Source: Flavobacterium ovatum (GTDB lineage: Bacteria > Bacteroidota > Bacteroidia > Flavobacteriales > Flavobacteriaceae). Taken from it: a DNA stretch of 64,000 bases. Numbering within the stretch: position 1 is the stretch's first letter; the number at the start of each line of letters is the position of its first letter. The position numbers were made by a program, and so were the translations under genes. Under the pieces are notes generated by a model. It made no database searches. It was given only the letters and a program-made list of their open reading frames with translations, and had not been told where the DNA came from. Shown here in pieces: positions 44,205 to 53,805 of the stretch. Where the stretch lies: positions 3,520,001 through 3,584,000 of the forward strand of contig NZ_CP160035.1 in NCBI RefSeq assembly GCF_040703125.1. The letters are read 5' to 3'.

Positions 44205-45311
44205 ATGAAAAGATTTAGAGGTTTTGTACAAAAAGAGTTTTACCATATTTTCAGAGATAAGCGTTCTATGTTTATTCTTTTTGGGATGCCTATTGTCCAA
44301 ATTATGCTTTTTGGTTTTGCCATTACTAATGAAATCAACAATGTCAATATTGCGATTCTAGATCATGCAAAAGACACCGAATCGAAAGAGATTGTAAACA
44401 AAATAAATGCTTCAAAATATTTCCATATTCTACAATCTTTAAAAAGTGAATCTGAAATTGAATCGATTTTCAAAAAAGGCCAAATTAAGGCAGTTTTAGT
44501 TTTTGAACCTGATTTTGCTAAAAATAGAGAAACAAAATATGTTGGAAAAATTCAAGTAATTTCAGATGCAACTGATCCTAATATTGCGAATTCTATCACA
44601 AATTATGTGAATGCTATTTTACAAAATTATGCTATTGAGAAAAATAGCAGTAATCAAGCATCCCCTTTAATACAAACGCAAACTCAGCTGTATTATAATC
44701 CAGAACTCAAAGGCGTTTTTACCTTTGTCCCTGGCGTAATGACAATCATTTTGATGTTAGTTTCAGCCATGATGACCTCAATTTCTATCACACGTGAAAA
44801 AGAATTAGGAACAATGGAAATTTTATTAGTCTCCCCTTTAAAACCTTTTCAGGTGATTATAGGCAAGGTATTCCCGTATATTTTCTTATCGATAATCAAT
44901 GCTATGATTATTTTATTGTTAGGTTATTTTGTCTTTAAAATGCCAATGCAAGGAAACTTATTTTTATTAGCTTTTGAAACTGTTTTGTTTATTGTTACAG
45001 CATTATCACTAGGTATTTTAATTTCAACCATTTCAAACTCACAGCAAACTGCCATGATGATCTCACTAATGGGACTGATGCTCCCGGTAATCATATTATC
45101 GGGGTTTATATTCCCCATTTCAAGTATGCCATTACCCTTAAGAATAATTAGCAACATCATCCCTGCCAAATGGTTTATCATCATACTTAAAGCTATTTTA
45201 CTAAAAGGAGCTACTCTTAGTACGATTTGGAAAGAAACGGCAATTTTATTAGGGATGACTATGTTTTTCATGGGATTAAGCATTAAAAAATATAAAATCA
45301 GACTGGAATAA
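44205..45311 (+). CDS. ABC-2 type permease (exporter)
   Basis: 368 residues. An N-terminal helix (about 24-42), a periplasmic loop of about 130 residues, then five hydrophobic segments in the C-terminal half. 'ISITREKELGTMEILLVSPLKPFQVIIGKVFPY' is the conserved ABC-2 coupling segment, and 'IILSGFIFPISSMP' lies in the next helices. YbhS/YbhR-like. It pairs with the next gene to form a heterodimeric channel. Confidence 0.92.
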   Translation: MKRFRGFVQKEFYHIFRDKRSMFILFGMPIVQIMLFGFAITNEINNVNIAILDHAKDTESKEIVNKINASKYFHILQSLKSESEIESIFKKGQIKAVLVFEPDFAKNRETKYVGKIQVISDATDPNIANSITNYVNAILQNYAIEKNSSNQASPLIQTQTQLYYNPELKGVFTFVPGVMTIILMLVSAMMTSISITREKELGTMEILLVSPLKPFQVIIGKVFPYIFLSIINAMIILLLGYFVFKMPMQGNLFLLAFETVLFIVTALSLGILISTISNSQQTAMMISLMGLMLPVIILSGFIFPISSMPLPLRIISNIIPAKWFIIILKAILLKGATLSTIWKETAILLGMTMFFMGLSIKKYKIRLE

Positions 45312-45337
45312 TTTTAAATAATTAGTACAAAAAAATT

Positions 45338-46462
45338 ATGAAAACAATATTATTCATCATACAAAAGGAATTTAGACAAATATTTAGGAACAAAGCCATG
45401 TTGCCTATGTTGTTTATCATGCCCTTCATGCAATTATTGATCTTATCAAATGCTGCTAGTTTTGAAGTGAAAAACATTGCTTTTTCATACATCGACAACG
45501 ATCATTCTTCTTCCTCCCGAGAGTTAATCAGTAAATTTGAAGCATCACCTTATTTCAACGTTAAAGCCTCTTATCCATCGAAAAAAGAAGCCGTACTCGA
45601 TATGCAGAAAGGAAAAGTATCCGTCATCGTAGAGATCCCTCAGAATTTTGAACAAAATATGGTTAAGAACCATAAATCAATGCTTTCAGTTGCTATTGAC
45701 GCAATTGATGGTGCCGCTGCAGGGGTAGAAAACGTATATATTTCTCAGATTGTTTCTAATTATAGCCAAAACATACAAACTACATTATTACAACACAATA
45801 ATGGGAGCTTTATTGTACCCAAAAACATACTTGTAATCCCTTCTTTTTGGTATAACAAAACCTTAAATTATAAAACCTTTATGGTGCCTGGCATCTTGGT
45901 TTTATTAGTTACAATGTTATCTCTTTTCCTTTCATCTATGAATATAGTCCGAGAAAAAGAATTGGGAACATTGGAACAGATTAATGTAAGTCCTATACAA
46001 AAACACCAATTTATCATTGGAAAATTATTTCCGTTTTGGATTATTGGATTGGTTATTTTAACAATTGGATTATTGATTGCTAAACTAGTATTTGATGTTC
46101 CTATGTTAGGTAATATTGGGTTGATTTACTTATTCACTACTGTTTATTTATTGGTCGTTTTAGGTATTGGCTTATTCATATCCAATTATACAGAAACCCA
46201 ACAACAAGCCATGTTTATTGCTTGGTTTTTCATGGTAATTTTTATCCTAATGAGCGGACTTTTCACCCCAATAGAAAGCATGCCTAACTGGGCACAGACG
46301 ATTACATTATTCAACCCTATTCGGTATTTTGTTGAAATTATTCGTTTAGTACTATTAAAAGGAGCTACTTTTTCTGACATAAAGATTCAATTCTTAATTA
46401 TCTCCTTATTTGCTCTTTGCTTAAATACAATTGCCATTTGGAGTTACAAAAAAACTAATTAA
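45338..46462 (+). CDS. ABC-2 type permease (exporter)
   Basis: 374 residues, paralogous to the preceding gene: same N-terminal helix, large loop and C-terminal helices with 'MNIVREKELGTLEQINVSPIQKHQFIIGKLFPFW' and 'MSGLFTPIESMP'. 26 bases separate the two genes. Its stop codon overlaps that of the convergent histidine kinase gene by 4 bases, with no terminator hairpin seen between them. Confidence 0.92.
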   Translation: MKTILFIIQKEFRQIFRNKAMLPMLFIMPFMQLLILSNAASFEVKNIAFSYIDNDHSSSSRELISKFEASPYFNVKASYPSKKEAVLDMQKGKVSVIVEIPQNFEQNMVKNHKSMLSVAIDAIDGAAAGVENVYISQIVSNYSQNIQTTLLQHNNGSFIVPKNILVIPSFWYNKTLNYKTFMVPGILVLLVTMLSLFLSSMNIVREKELGTLEQINVSPIQKHQFIIGKLFPFWIIGLVILTIGLLIAKLVFDVPMLGNIGLIYLFTTVYLLVVLGIGLFISNYTETQQQAMFIAWFFMVIFILMSGLFTPIESMPNWAQTITLFNPIRYFVEIIRLVLLKGATFSDIKIQFLIISLFALCLNTIAIWSYKKTN

Positions 46463-49400
46463 TTACTACACCATTTCACTAACATTTGCTCTAAATCTAA
46501 GAAAATAATAGGCTTAGATAAGTAATCATTCATACCAAATTGAAAACATTTTTCTTTCTCACCTACTAATATTCCGGCAGTCAAAGCAATTATCGGAACA
46601 TTAGCGTATGATTCTATCTTTCTAATTTCATCAGAAGCTTCATAACCGTTTTTTATAGGCATTTGAATATCCATAAAGATGACATCTATTTGTTTAGATA
46701 TACATTTCTCTATAGCCTCTAAACCATTATAAGCTTCAAGTATTACACAATTAGGCATCACTTTTTTGATTAATATTTTAGCCAAAAGCATATTAATTTT
46801 ATTATCTTCAACTAATAAAATAGTTTTGGAACTTAATATTTTTAAAACTGGAGGGGGCACATTACCTGTTTCATTTTTATTTTGAAATACGCTCTTAAAA
46901 CGTACCGAAAAAAAGAAATCACTACCCACACCAAATTTTGATTTTAATTCTAACTTACTTCCCATTAATTCCAATAACTGATTGGAAATTGCCAATCCTA
47001 AACCTGTTCCTCCAAATTTTCTACTAGTGGAGTTATCTTCCTGTACAAATGAATTAAAGATTTTACTATTATTATATGATTTAATACCAATTCCTGTGTC
47101 TTTTACTGAAAAATGAATGTTCGTAAAATCATTATCGCCCGCTACTTTTGGATAAACCATCAATCTCACCTCTCCAAGTTCTGTGAATTTCAGTGCGTTA
47201 CCCATCAAATTAACCAAAATTTGTTTCAATCGAACGGCATCTGTCAATATAAGTGGTGGAATATTTTGATCAATATCTAGCACTAAAGCTATATTTTTTT
47301 GATTAGCTTGATGTTTAAACAAATCAATAATCTGATTACATAATTCTACAAGATTAACTTCATTAACCTCCAATTCTAGATTACCTGATTCAATTTTAGA
47401 AAAATCAAGAACATCATTAACAATCTGCATTAAGCTATTGGCTGATTCATTAATTGTAGTCAAATATTCTTTTTGGTTTTCAACAGAATCAGAATCTATC
47501 AACAAATGAGAAAAGCCTATAATTCCATTTAAAGGCGTTCTAATTTCATGACTCATATTAGCTAAGAAATCTGTTTTTGCTCTATTTGCTGCTTCAGCTT
47601 CTTCCCTAGCTTTCGTGATTTCATTTTCCATTAGCTTTTGTTCTGTAATATCAATAAAGCTAATTACTATTTCATCAATTTCTCCATTCTCATTCCACAA
47701 AGGAAAACCATTAACTAAAACCCAAACTATCGAATTATTCTCAGGGTTTTTGAAAGCTGTTGTTAAATTTTTAATCGATTTATTGGTTCTTATTATCTGG
47801 TTTACTGGATAATTATCAAAAGGAATCTCTTTTTGATGGTGATCTATAAAAATCAACTTTGATACAACTTGCTTCAAAATTTCTTTATTCTCAGCATCAA
47901 TACGAAACAACTCCGAAGCTTTATTATTACTCATAATAATAGATTTATCAGGACTGAATACAATAATTGCAGCATCTAGATTCCCTAACAAACCCCTATA
48001 TCTTCTTTTGCTTTTTACTAGTGATTCCTCTATTTTTTTAGTTGGTGTAACATCTCGCGAAAGACATATGAAATTAGTTTCAGTAAAATCCTTATTCTCT
48101 AATGTTGACATGGAAAGTTCAAACCAATGTTTGCCACTAGGTAGTTCTAACCAATATTGTTTACCTGTAGAATAACCTTTTTCAAAAGATTCATTTATAG
48201 CCTCTTCACATATTTTTGCCGCTTGAGGGGGTAATATTTCACTGTATTGTTTTCCTAAAAATTGTTCTGAGGGAACGGTTAATAATTCATCTCGATGAGA
48301 ATGATAACTTTTAATAATTCCATCTCCACCTATTTCAAATAATAAGTCAGGAAGTGCATTAAGCACCCCTTCTAATTTTTTATTTACCTCTCTAAACTCT
48401 TCTTCTGTTTTCTTGAGTTCAGAAATATCCAACATTGAGCCCAAAATTCGAATCGGTTTTCCTGACTCATCTCTAATGATGACATCTCTTTCATAAAAGA
48501 AACCATAATTCCCATCTTTTTTCAGAAATCTAAATTCTGATGCCCAATAATTCAAATTTTGTTCGATAACATCCTCGAATGATTTAATTATTCTCTCTCT
48601 ATCTTCAGGATGTAACCTAGAGCGCCATAACTTTTGATTCTCTTGTGCAGTGAAGTTATCATCATAAAAACCTAAAATTTCATTATAACTCTTATTGTGC
48701 CAGCTTTTACCACTTACTAAATCTAATTCAAAAACGATATCATTTGTAGTTGAAGTAATTTTTTCAAACCTTAAATTGTTTGTCCTTATTTCTACTTCTG
48801 CTAATTTTATTTCTGAAATATCAGTTAAACTACCGATAAAGCCTACCACCTGATTCAAAGAATCTTTTTCAGGAATTGCATTTCCTAAAACCCAAATAAT
48901 TGTTCCATCAGATTGTACAAAACGAAATTCTTTAGATTGCTCTTCTCTTTGATCAATTAAATCATTCCATAAATTAACGACACACTTTCTATCATCAATG
49001 TGCACTGCTTTTATCCAATCACAATTTTTAAAATCTTCAAATGACAAACCAGACATTTGCTTCATATTAGAACTAGCATAGGTAATCATCCCGTCTAAAT
49101 TAGAACGAAAAATCCCAACAGGTGACACTTCCGCTAGGGTATGATACCTTTGCTCACTTTCTATTAACTCCTTTTCGACATTGATTCTCATTGCTTCTTT
49201 ATCAAATAACTCTAAAGCAAATGCAACATCTCCTGTAGCCTCTTCAAGTAAAGCTTCTTCTTCTTTATCAAAAAAATCAACTTCATCTGAATAAAAGACA
49301 AAAACCCCCACAACAGATCCAAATTTCTTAATAGGAAGCGACATCAAGGAACGGAAATCACGTTTTAAGGCTTCTTCTCTCCATGGAGCCATAGTTGGAT

Positions 49401-50979
49401 CAGTAGCAATGTCATTACAAAAAACGATTCTACCTTCTCTTAAACTTTTCCCTACAGGCCCTCTACCAAGGGGAATATCACCAATAGTGATCGTTTTTAA
49501 AATCTCTAAATACCCATCGTCAGCTCCAGCTGACATCTGTGGAATAAATTTTTTGGTGTCTTCATCCAGCAAACCAATACAGGCCATTTTAAACTTACCT
49601 AGGTCTACAGCAATTTCACAAGCTTTACTGAACAATGTTTCTTGATCAGTTGTTTGAACAATCATTTGATTGATTTGGCTAATAAAAAAATATAGACGAC
49701 TGGCTTTTACTATTTTTTTATTAGCATTCACTTTTTCAGTGATATCAGTGATTATTCCATGACAAATAACCGTGCCTTCAGGTTCCAAATCTGGTAATGA
49801 GTTGACTTCGTGCCAAAGCATGCCTTTTACTGGATGGTAATAACGGTATTCATGCCTTAAGGGGACCAACTCAGATTTAGCTTTATGGATTTTACTCATT
49901 AACGCTGTGATATCCTGAGGATGAATGGACGAGAAAATCAAATTAGGATCTTTATCAATTTCATCATAGGTAAAACCACAAATCGTTTGTATAGCCTTAC
50001 TTGCATACGGAAAAGATAATGAATCGTCTAGATTCTGTCTCATGGAATAAATCATTCCTGGTGAAGTAGCAGTAATTTTAAGAAACTTATCACGCTCAAT
50101 AGTTAAAGCATTGGTGATTTTTAATTTTTCAGTTACATCTCTTATGTTTACAATAATTCCTTCAACAGCTACATCACCCAGTTTATTAATCATTGAGCCC
50201 TCTAGCCATATATAATTCCCGTGCTTGTGTTTCACTTGTATTAAAATAGGAACTAACACATCAGGACTAGCAACGGATTCTTTTATTTTATCAGCTAAAT
50301 ATTCCAAATAATCTGGATGAACATATTCTTCTGTCGAAATCCCTTCACGTTCTTCATGTGACCAACCTGTAATTCTAGCAGCTGCAGCACTCCTGAAAAC
50401 CAAATTCATATTTTTATCAATGATCGAAATAATTTCGTCATTATTTTCAACTAAAGCCCTGAATCTTTTCTCACTTAATTCTAGTAGCTCTTTATTTCTC
50501 TTTTGGATAGTAATATCTTTAAAAAACACAGAAATTCCGTCGAGTGAAGGGTAGATATGATTTTCAAACCATAAATCAAGTGAAGGATAATATTCTTCTA
50601 AGTAAGCATATTCTTGATTTTTAAATGCTGTATGATAAACCTCGTAAAAAGGTAACTCTTGGCCCAAAGGAAATACATCCCAAATGCATTTACCAATAAT
50701 TTCTTTTGGATTAAATTCTAAGTACTCTCCCGCTTTTTGATTTATATAGGTATAACACCAATTTGAATCTAGTGCAATAAACGCATCTGTTATTCGCTCA
50801 AAAAAAGTATTTAGGATTACCTCTCCATCTTTATTATTATCAAAAACGGTATTGTCTTTTTGGCTATTTTCAATACTAGAACTCAGTTTTTCTTTTTCAT
50901 TATACAACCCATCAATAACTAACTCTAGTTCAGCTATTTTTAATTGTAATTCTTCGTACGTAGGTTTCACTTCATCCAT
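46459..50979 (-). CDS. Multi-PAS hybrid histidine kinase
   Basis: 1506 residues, no transmembrane segment, so cytoplasmic. After a short coiled coil (about 1-50) come three PAS domains (about 60-420), a GAF domain (about 425-595), four more PAS domains (about 610-1125), a dimerisation/phosphoacceptor domain with His1144 in 'FLANMSHEIRTPLNG', a HATPase (about 1255-1375; 'GTGLGLAIS') and a receiver with Asp1437 in 'VIFMDIQMPIKNG'. No output domain or cognate regulator gene is adjacent, so the phosphate probably passes to an Hpt or regulator elsewhere. Signals are unknown; seven PAS units and a GAF allow many ligands. It stands alone and convergent with the ABC operon. Confidence 0.92.
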   Translation of the reverse strand: MDEVKPTYEELQLKIAELELVIDGLYNEKEKLSSSIENSQKDNTVFDNNKDGEVILNTFFERITDAFIALDSNWCYTYINQKAGEYLEFNPKEIIGKCIWDVFPLGQELPFYEVYHTAFKNQEYAYLEEYYPSLDLWFENHIYPSLDGISVFFKDITIQKRNKELLELSEKRFRALVENNDEIISIIDKNMNLVFRSAAAARITGWSHEEREGISTEEYVHPDYLEYLADKIKESVASPDVLVPILIQVKHKHGNYIWLEGSMINKLGDVAVEGIIVNIRDVTEKLKITNALTIERDKFLKITATSPGMIYSMRQNLDDSLSFPYASKAIQTICGFTYDEIDKDPNLIFSSIHPQDITALMSKIHKAKSELVPLRHEYRYYHPVKGMLWHEVNSLPDLEPEGTVICHGIITDITEKVNANKKIVKASRLYFFISQINQMIVQTTDQETLFSKACEIAVDLGKFKMACIGLLDEDTKKFIPQMSAGADDGYLEILKTITIGDIPLGRGPVGKSLREGRIVFCNDIATDPTMAPWREEALKRDFRSLMSLPIKKFGSVVGVFVFYSDEVDFFDKEEEALLEEATGDVAFALELFDKEAMRINVEKELIESEQRYHTLAEVSPVGIFRSNLDGMITYASSNMKQMSGLSFEDFKNCDWIKAVHIDDRKCVVNLWNDLIDQREEQSKEFRFVQSDGTIIWVLGNAIPEKDSLNQVVGFIGSLTDISEIKLAEVEIRTNNLRFEKITSTTNDIVFELDLVSGKSWHNKSYNEILGFYDDNFTAQENQKLWRSRLHPEDRERIIKSFEDVIEQNLNYWASEFRFLKKDGNYGFFYERDVIIRDESGKPIRILGSMLDISELKKTEEEFREVNKKLEGVLNALPDLLFEIGGDGIIKSYHSHRDELLTVPSEQFLGKQYSEILPPQAAKICEEAINESFEKGYSTGKQYWLELPSGKHWFELSMSTLENKDFTETNFICLSRDVTPTKKIEESLVKSKRRYRGLLGNLDAAIIVFSPDKSIIMSNNKASELFRIDAENKEILKQVVSKLIFIDHHQKEIPFDNYPVNQIIRTNKSIKNLTTAFKNPENNSIVWVLVNGFPLWNENGEIDEIVISFIDITEQKLMENEITKAREEAEAANRAKTDFLANMSHEIRTPLNGIIGFSHLLIDSDSVENQKEYLTTINESANSLMQIVNDVLDFSKIESGNLELEVNEVNLVELCNQIIDLFKHQANQKNIALVLDIDQNIPPLILTDAVRLKQILVNLMGNALKFTELGEVRLMVYPKVAGDNDFTNIHFSVKDTGIGIKSYNNSKIFNSFVQEDNSTSRKFGGTGLGLAISNQLLELMGSKLELKSKFGVGSDFFFSVRFKSVFQNKNETGNVPPPVLKILSSKTILLVEDNKINMLLAKILIKKVMPNCVILEAYNGLEAIEKCISKQIDVIFMDIQMPIKNGYEASDEIRKIESYANVPIIALTAGILVGEKEKCFQFGMNDYLSKPIIFLDLEQMLVKWCSN

Positions 50980-51118
50980 AATAGATAACTTATATTGTAA
51001 TCAATCCCCTATATCCTTAAACAATAAATATAATATATTTTTATTAAAAATAACAGTTTTTAATAAAAAAGACTTTGAAATGTTTCTAAAAAAAAACAAA
51101 GGTGTTAAAAAAAACAAA

Positions 51119-51153
51119 ATTTGTATATACAAATAAAATAAGTGTTACATTTG
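51119..51153 (+). promoter_or_regulatory. MarR-operon promoter overlapped by a perfect palindrome
   Basis: ATTTGTAT-ATACAAAT (51119-51134) is a perfect 16-base palindrome of the kind bound by MarR proteins. It contains the TTTG -33 element (51120-51123), which lies 22 bases from the exact -7 box TACATTTG (51146-51153). Repressor binding would cover the -33 element. A start at 51181 fits this promoter; a longer frame from 51142 would begin upstream of the transcription start. Confidence 0.75.
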
Positions 51154-51180
51154 TACCAACAAGTATCAAACAATTCCTTT

Positions 51181-51636
51181 ATGAAAATAGAAGACATAAC
51201 AAAAACGAAAGGAAACTTAAATGATTCTACAAAAATTATTTTAAATATTCTGTATACTGAAAAAGTCATTTCAGAGCAATTTAGCGAGGTATTAAAACCC
51301 TACGACTTATCAAGTGAGCAATATAACGTATTACGGATTTTGAGAGGACAAAAAGGGAACCCAGCTAATATGAGCATTATTCAAGAACGCATGGTAGCCA
51401 AAACTAGCAATACTACCCGATTAGTTGATAAACTTTTATTAAAAGAATTTGTTACCCGAAATGTATGTCCTGAAAACAGAAGAAAGATTGAAGTTTTAAT
51501 AACCCAAAAAGGTTTGGACACCCTAACCGAATTAGAACCAAAAGTTAAAGAACATGAAAAATCATTTTCAAAAAAACTTACCCCAGAAGAGTTAAAACAA
51601 TTGAACGAATTATTAGAAAAATACAGAAATAAATAA
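51181..51636 (+). CDS. MarR-family transcriptional regulator
   Basis: 151 residues from the ATG at 51181. Winged helix: 'EQYNVLRILRGQKGNPANMSIIQERMVAKTSNTTRLVDKLLLKEFVTRNVCPENRRKIEVLITQKGLD'. The Cys at 'VCPENRRK' is in the wing and could be redox-sensitive. It probably represses its own promoter through the palindrome above. Nitroreductase and YceI genes follow, an arrangement commonly responsive to quinones or electrophiles; the inducer here is not known. Confidence 0.92.
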   Translation: MKIEDITKTKGNLNDSTKIILNILYTEKVISEQFSEVLKPYDLSSEQYNVLRILRGQKGNPANMSIIQERMVAKTSNTTRLVDKLLLKEFVTRNVCPENRRKIEVLITQKGLDTLTELEPKVKEHEKSFSKKLTPEELKQLNELLEKYRNK

Positions 51637-51644
51637 AACAAATC

Positions 51645-52277
51645 ATGAATACATTTATTGAAAAACAGAACTGGAGATACGCAACAAAGAAGTTTGATGC
51701 TACAAAAAAAATAACCATTGAAGATTTAGACTTCTTAAAGGAAGCGATTCGGTTGAGTTCCTCTTCTTATGGGTTACAGCCCTACAAAGTTTTAATTATT
51801 GAAAACCCCGAATTAAGAGCTAAAATTCAACCAGCAGCTTGGGGACAATCACAAATTGTTGATGCTTCACATTTAGTTGTTTTTGCTAACGTTACCGAAA
51901 TAGCAGAGCCTGAAATTGATAGCTATGTACAAAACATAAGCGCTACTAGAAATTTACCTCTTGAGGCTTTATCTGGTTATGCCGATTTCATGAAGTCTAA
52001 AATCCTTAGTCTTAGTCCGGAATTCAAAAACACTTGGTCTGCCAAACAAACCTACTTAGCCATGGGGAATTTGTTAAATGCTGCCGCTGAGAAAGAAATT
52101 GACGTAACACCAATGGAAGGCTTTATTCCAGAACAGGTTAACGAAATTCTTGGTCTTAATAAATTAGGCCTTAATGCGTCACTAATTGCTACAATTGGCT
52201 ACAGACATACTGATGACGATACACAACATTATAAAAAAGTTAGAAAATCACAAGAAGAATTATTTATCACACTATAA
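51645..52277 (+). CDS. Nitroreductase-family NAD(P)H-dependent flavin oxidoreductase
   Basis: 210 residues, NfsB-like: starts 'FIEKQNWRYATKKFDATKKI', then 'IRLSSSSYGLQPYKVLIIENPELR' (FMN-binding region) and 'NLLNAAAEKEIDVTPMEGF' with 'IATIGYRHTDDDT' near the end. Family enzymes reduce nitro compounds and quinones using FMN. It lies 8 bases after the marR stop codon, so it is in the same operon. Confidence 0.9.
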   Translation: MNTFIEKQNWRYATKKFDATKKITIEDLDFLKEAIRLSSSSYGLQPYKVLIIENPELRAKIQPAAWGQSQIVDASHLVVFANVTEIAEPEIDSYVQNISATRNLPLEALSGYADFMKSKILSLSPEFKNTWSAKQTYLAMGNLLNAAAEKEIDVTPMEGFIPEQVNEILGLNKLGLNASLIATIGYRHTDDDTQHYKKVRKSQEELFITL

Positions 52278-52302
52278 TTATCCATTACAAAAATTAGAAC
52301 AA

Positions 52303-52869
52303 ATGAAAAACTTAAAAACAATTGCACTAGCCTTAGCGTTAGTATTGACAACGGCAACAATCAATGCTCAAACAAAAAAAATTAATGCTTCAACAAGTAG
52401 TATAAACTGGGTAGGAAAAAAAGTAACAGGAAAACACAATGGTACTGTCAATTTCAAAGAAGGAAAACTTACTTTCAAAGCCAATAAATTAGCAGGCGGA
52501 ACATTTACCGTGGACATGACATCATTGACAGCCACTGATCTTAGTGGTGAGTACCAAGGAAAACTAAACGGTCACTTAAAATCAGAAGATTTTTTTGGTA
52601 CTGAAAAATATCCAACATCTACTTTAGTAATAAAAAAAATTACAGCTAAATCTAATGATGTTTATACTGTAATGGCTGATTTAACAATCAAAGGAAAATC
52701 AAATCCTGTAAACTTTGAATTAACAGTAAAAGGAAATACAGCTTCGACTAAATTTAATGTGGATAGAACCAAATATGATATAAAATACGGTTCAGGAAGC
52801 TTTTTTGATAACCTAGGTGACAAAGCAATTTCAGACGAATTTGAACTAGCAATTGATTTAAAATTCTAA
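52303..52869 (+). CDS. YceI-family periplasmic lipid/quinone-binding protein
   Basis: 188 residues from the ATG at 52303, which begins directly with a signal peptide (MKNLKTIALALALVLTTATINAQ); a longer frame from 52186 overlaps the previous gene and is rejected. A single YceI beta-barrel: 'STSSINWVGKKVTGKHNGTVNFKEG', 'LKSEDFFGTEKYPTSTLVIKKI', 'DRTKYDIKYGSG'. YceI proteins bind polyisoprenoids in the periplasm. Last gene of the marR operon. Confidence 0.92.
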   Translation: MKNLKTIALALALVLTTATINAQTKKINASTSSINWVGKKVTGKHNGTVNFKEGKLTFKANKLAGGTFTVDMTSLTATDLSGEYQGKLNGHLKSEDFFGTEKYPTSTLVIKKITAKSNDVYTVMADLTIKGKSNPVNFELTVKGNTASTKFNVDRTKYDIKYGSGSFFDNLGDKAISDEFELAIDLKF

Positions 52870-52891
52870 AAAAAAAATCAACGCATTATAC

Positions 52892-52930
52892 AATACCTCT
52901 AACATTCTACGTTGGGGGTATTTTTTTTTT
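52892..52930 (+). terminator. Intrinsic terminator after the first YceI gene
   Basis: AATACCTCTAAC (52892-52903) pairs with GTTGGGGGTATT (52911-52922), a 12-bp stem with two G-U pairs, followed by ten or more T. Confidence 0.93.
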
Positions 52931-52989
52931 ACAGCAACGGTCCGTTACAGTTAATATTTTCACTGAGAACCAATTGTTTATTGATTTTA

Positions 52990-53022
52990 TTGTATAAATA
53001 TTATGATTTTATTGTAACTTTG
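52990..53022 (+). promoter_or_regulatory. Promoter of the second YceI gene
   Basis: TTG (52990-52992) and TAACTTTG (53015-53022), an exact -7 box with a 22-base spacer. The start codon is 72 bases further on. Confidence 0.6.
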
Positions 53023-53093
53023 AGAAAGAACATTATTATTTATCAATAATAAAACTATATACCTATCAATTATTAACCTAAACCATCTATACA

Positions 53094-53660
53094 ATGAAAA
53101 ATCTAAAACTACTTCTACTCACACTCTTTGTTCTTTTCAGTTTTTCAAAAGCTGAAGCACAAGACAAAAAAATAGACGTTTCTAAAAGTATTATCAATTG
53201 GACTGGAAAAAAAATAACAGGACAACATGAAGGAACCATCAAATTTAAAGAAGGAATCCTAATGTTTAATAACAATAAAATCGTTGGCGGAAGATTTGTA
53301 GCTGATATGACCTCACTAGACAATACAGACCAAACCGGAAGCTCAAAAGCTAAACTGGAAGGACATTTAAAATCAGATGACTTTTTTGGAATCTATAATT
53401 TTGACACTGCTTTACTATTCTTTAAAAGCGTTACAGACAAAGGAAACAATACCTATACCGTTATTGGAAGTTTGACTATCAAAGGAAATACACATCCTAT
53501 TATTTTTGATTTAGTTGTGAAGGGAAATACAGCATCAGCTAAATTGGATGTAGACCGTACTAAATATGATATCAGATATGGCTCAGGAAGCTTTTTTGAT
53601 GATTTAGGTGATAAAACCATTTACGATCAATTTCAACTTAATGTAAACTTAGTCTTCTAA
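53094..53660 (+). CDS. YceI-family periplasmic protein, second paralogue
   Basis: 188 residues, same length and fold as the preceding YceI: signal 'MKNLKLLLLTLFVLFSFSKAEAQ', 'SKSIINWTGKKITGQHEGTIKFKEG', 'LKSDDFFGIYNFDTA', 'DRTKYDIRYGSG'. It is a tandem paralogue, clearly diverged, with its own promoter and outside the marR transcript. A short perfect dyad (TTCTAATT-ca-AATTAGAA) overlaps the stop codon but lacks a T run. Confidence 0.92.
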   Translation: MKNLKLLLLTLFVLFSFSKAEAQDKKIDVSKSIINWTGKKITGQHEGTIKFKEGILMFNNNKIVGGRFVADMTSLDNTDQTGSSKAKLEGHLKSDDFFGIYNFDTALLFFKSVTDKGNNTYTVIGSLTIKGNTHPIIFDLVVKGNTASAKLDVDRTKYDIRYGSGSFFDDLGDKTIYDQFQLNVNLVF

Positions 53661-53701
53661 TTCAAATTAGAATAAATTAGTTAACATTTAGTATTTAAAA
53701 A

Positions 53702-53732
53702 TTTGAATAATCAAATTTCATTTATATATTTG
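53702..53732 (+). promoter_or_regulatory. trp operon promoter
   Basis: TTTG (53702-53705), a 19-base spacer and TATATTTG (53725-53732) match the Bacteroidota consensus TTTG-N19-TAnnTTTG exactly. The leader peptide starts 17 bases after the -7 box. Confidence 0.88.
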
Positions 53733-53748
53733 TAGCAACAAAATAATT

Positions 53749-53805
53749 ATGAGAGCAATTACAAACAATACTTGGTGGTGGAACAATTTACGTCAGTCGT
53801 CGTGA
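53749..53805 (+). CDS. trpL: trp leader peptide
   Basis: 18 codons: M-R-A-I-T-N-N-T-W-W-W-N-N-L-R-Q-S-S, stop TGA at 53803-53805. Three consecutive Trp codons (53773-53781) make translation a sensor of charged tRNA-Trp. The ATG is 17 bases downstream of the -7 box, so the message would have a very short 5' end. The peptide itself probably has no other role. It is too short for ordinary gene callers, but its codons, position and downstream structures make it convincing. Confidence 0.9.
   Translation: MRAITNNTWWWNNLRQSS

Noticed and set aside
52186..52302. 39-residue N-terminal extension of the first YceI protein
   Set aside because: Overlaps the nitroreductase gene and would bury the signal peptide; ATG 52303 is the natural start.
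53656..53673. Terminator after the second YceI gene
   Set aside because: A perfect 8-bp dyad overlaps the stop codon, but it is all A/T-rich and has no T run.
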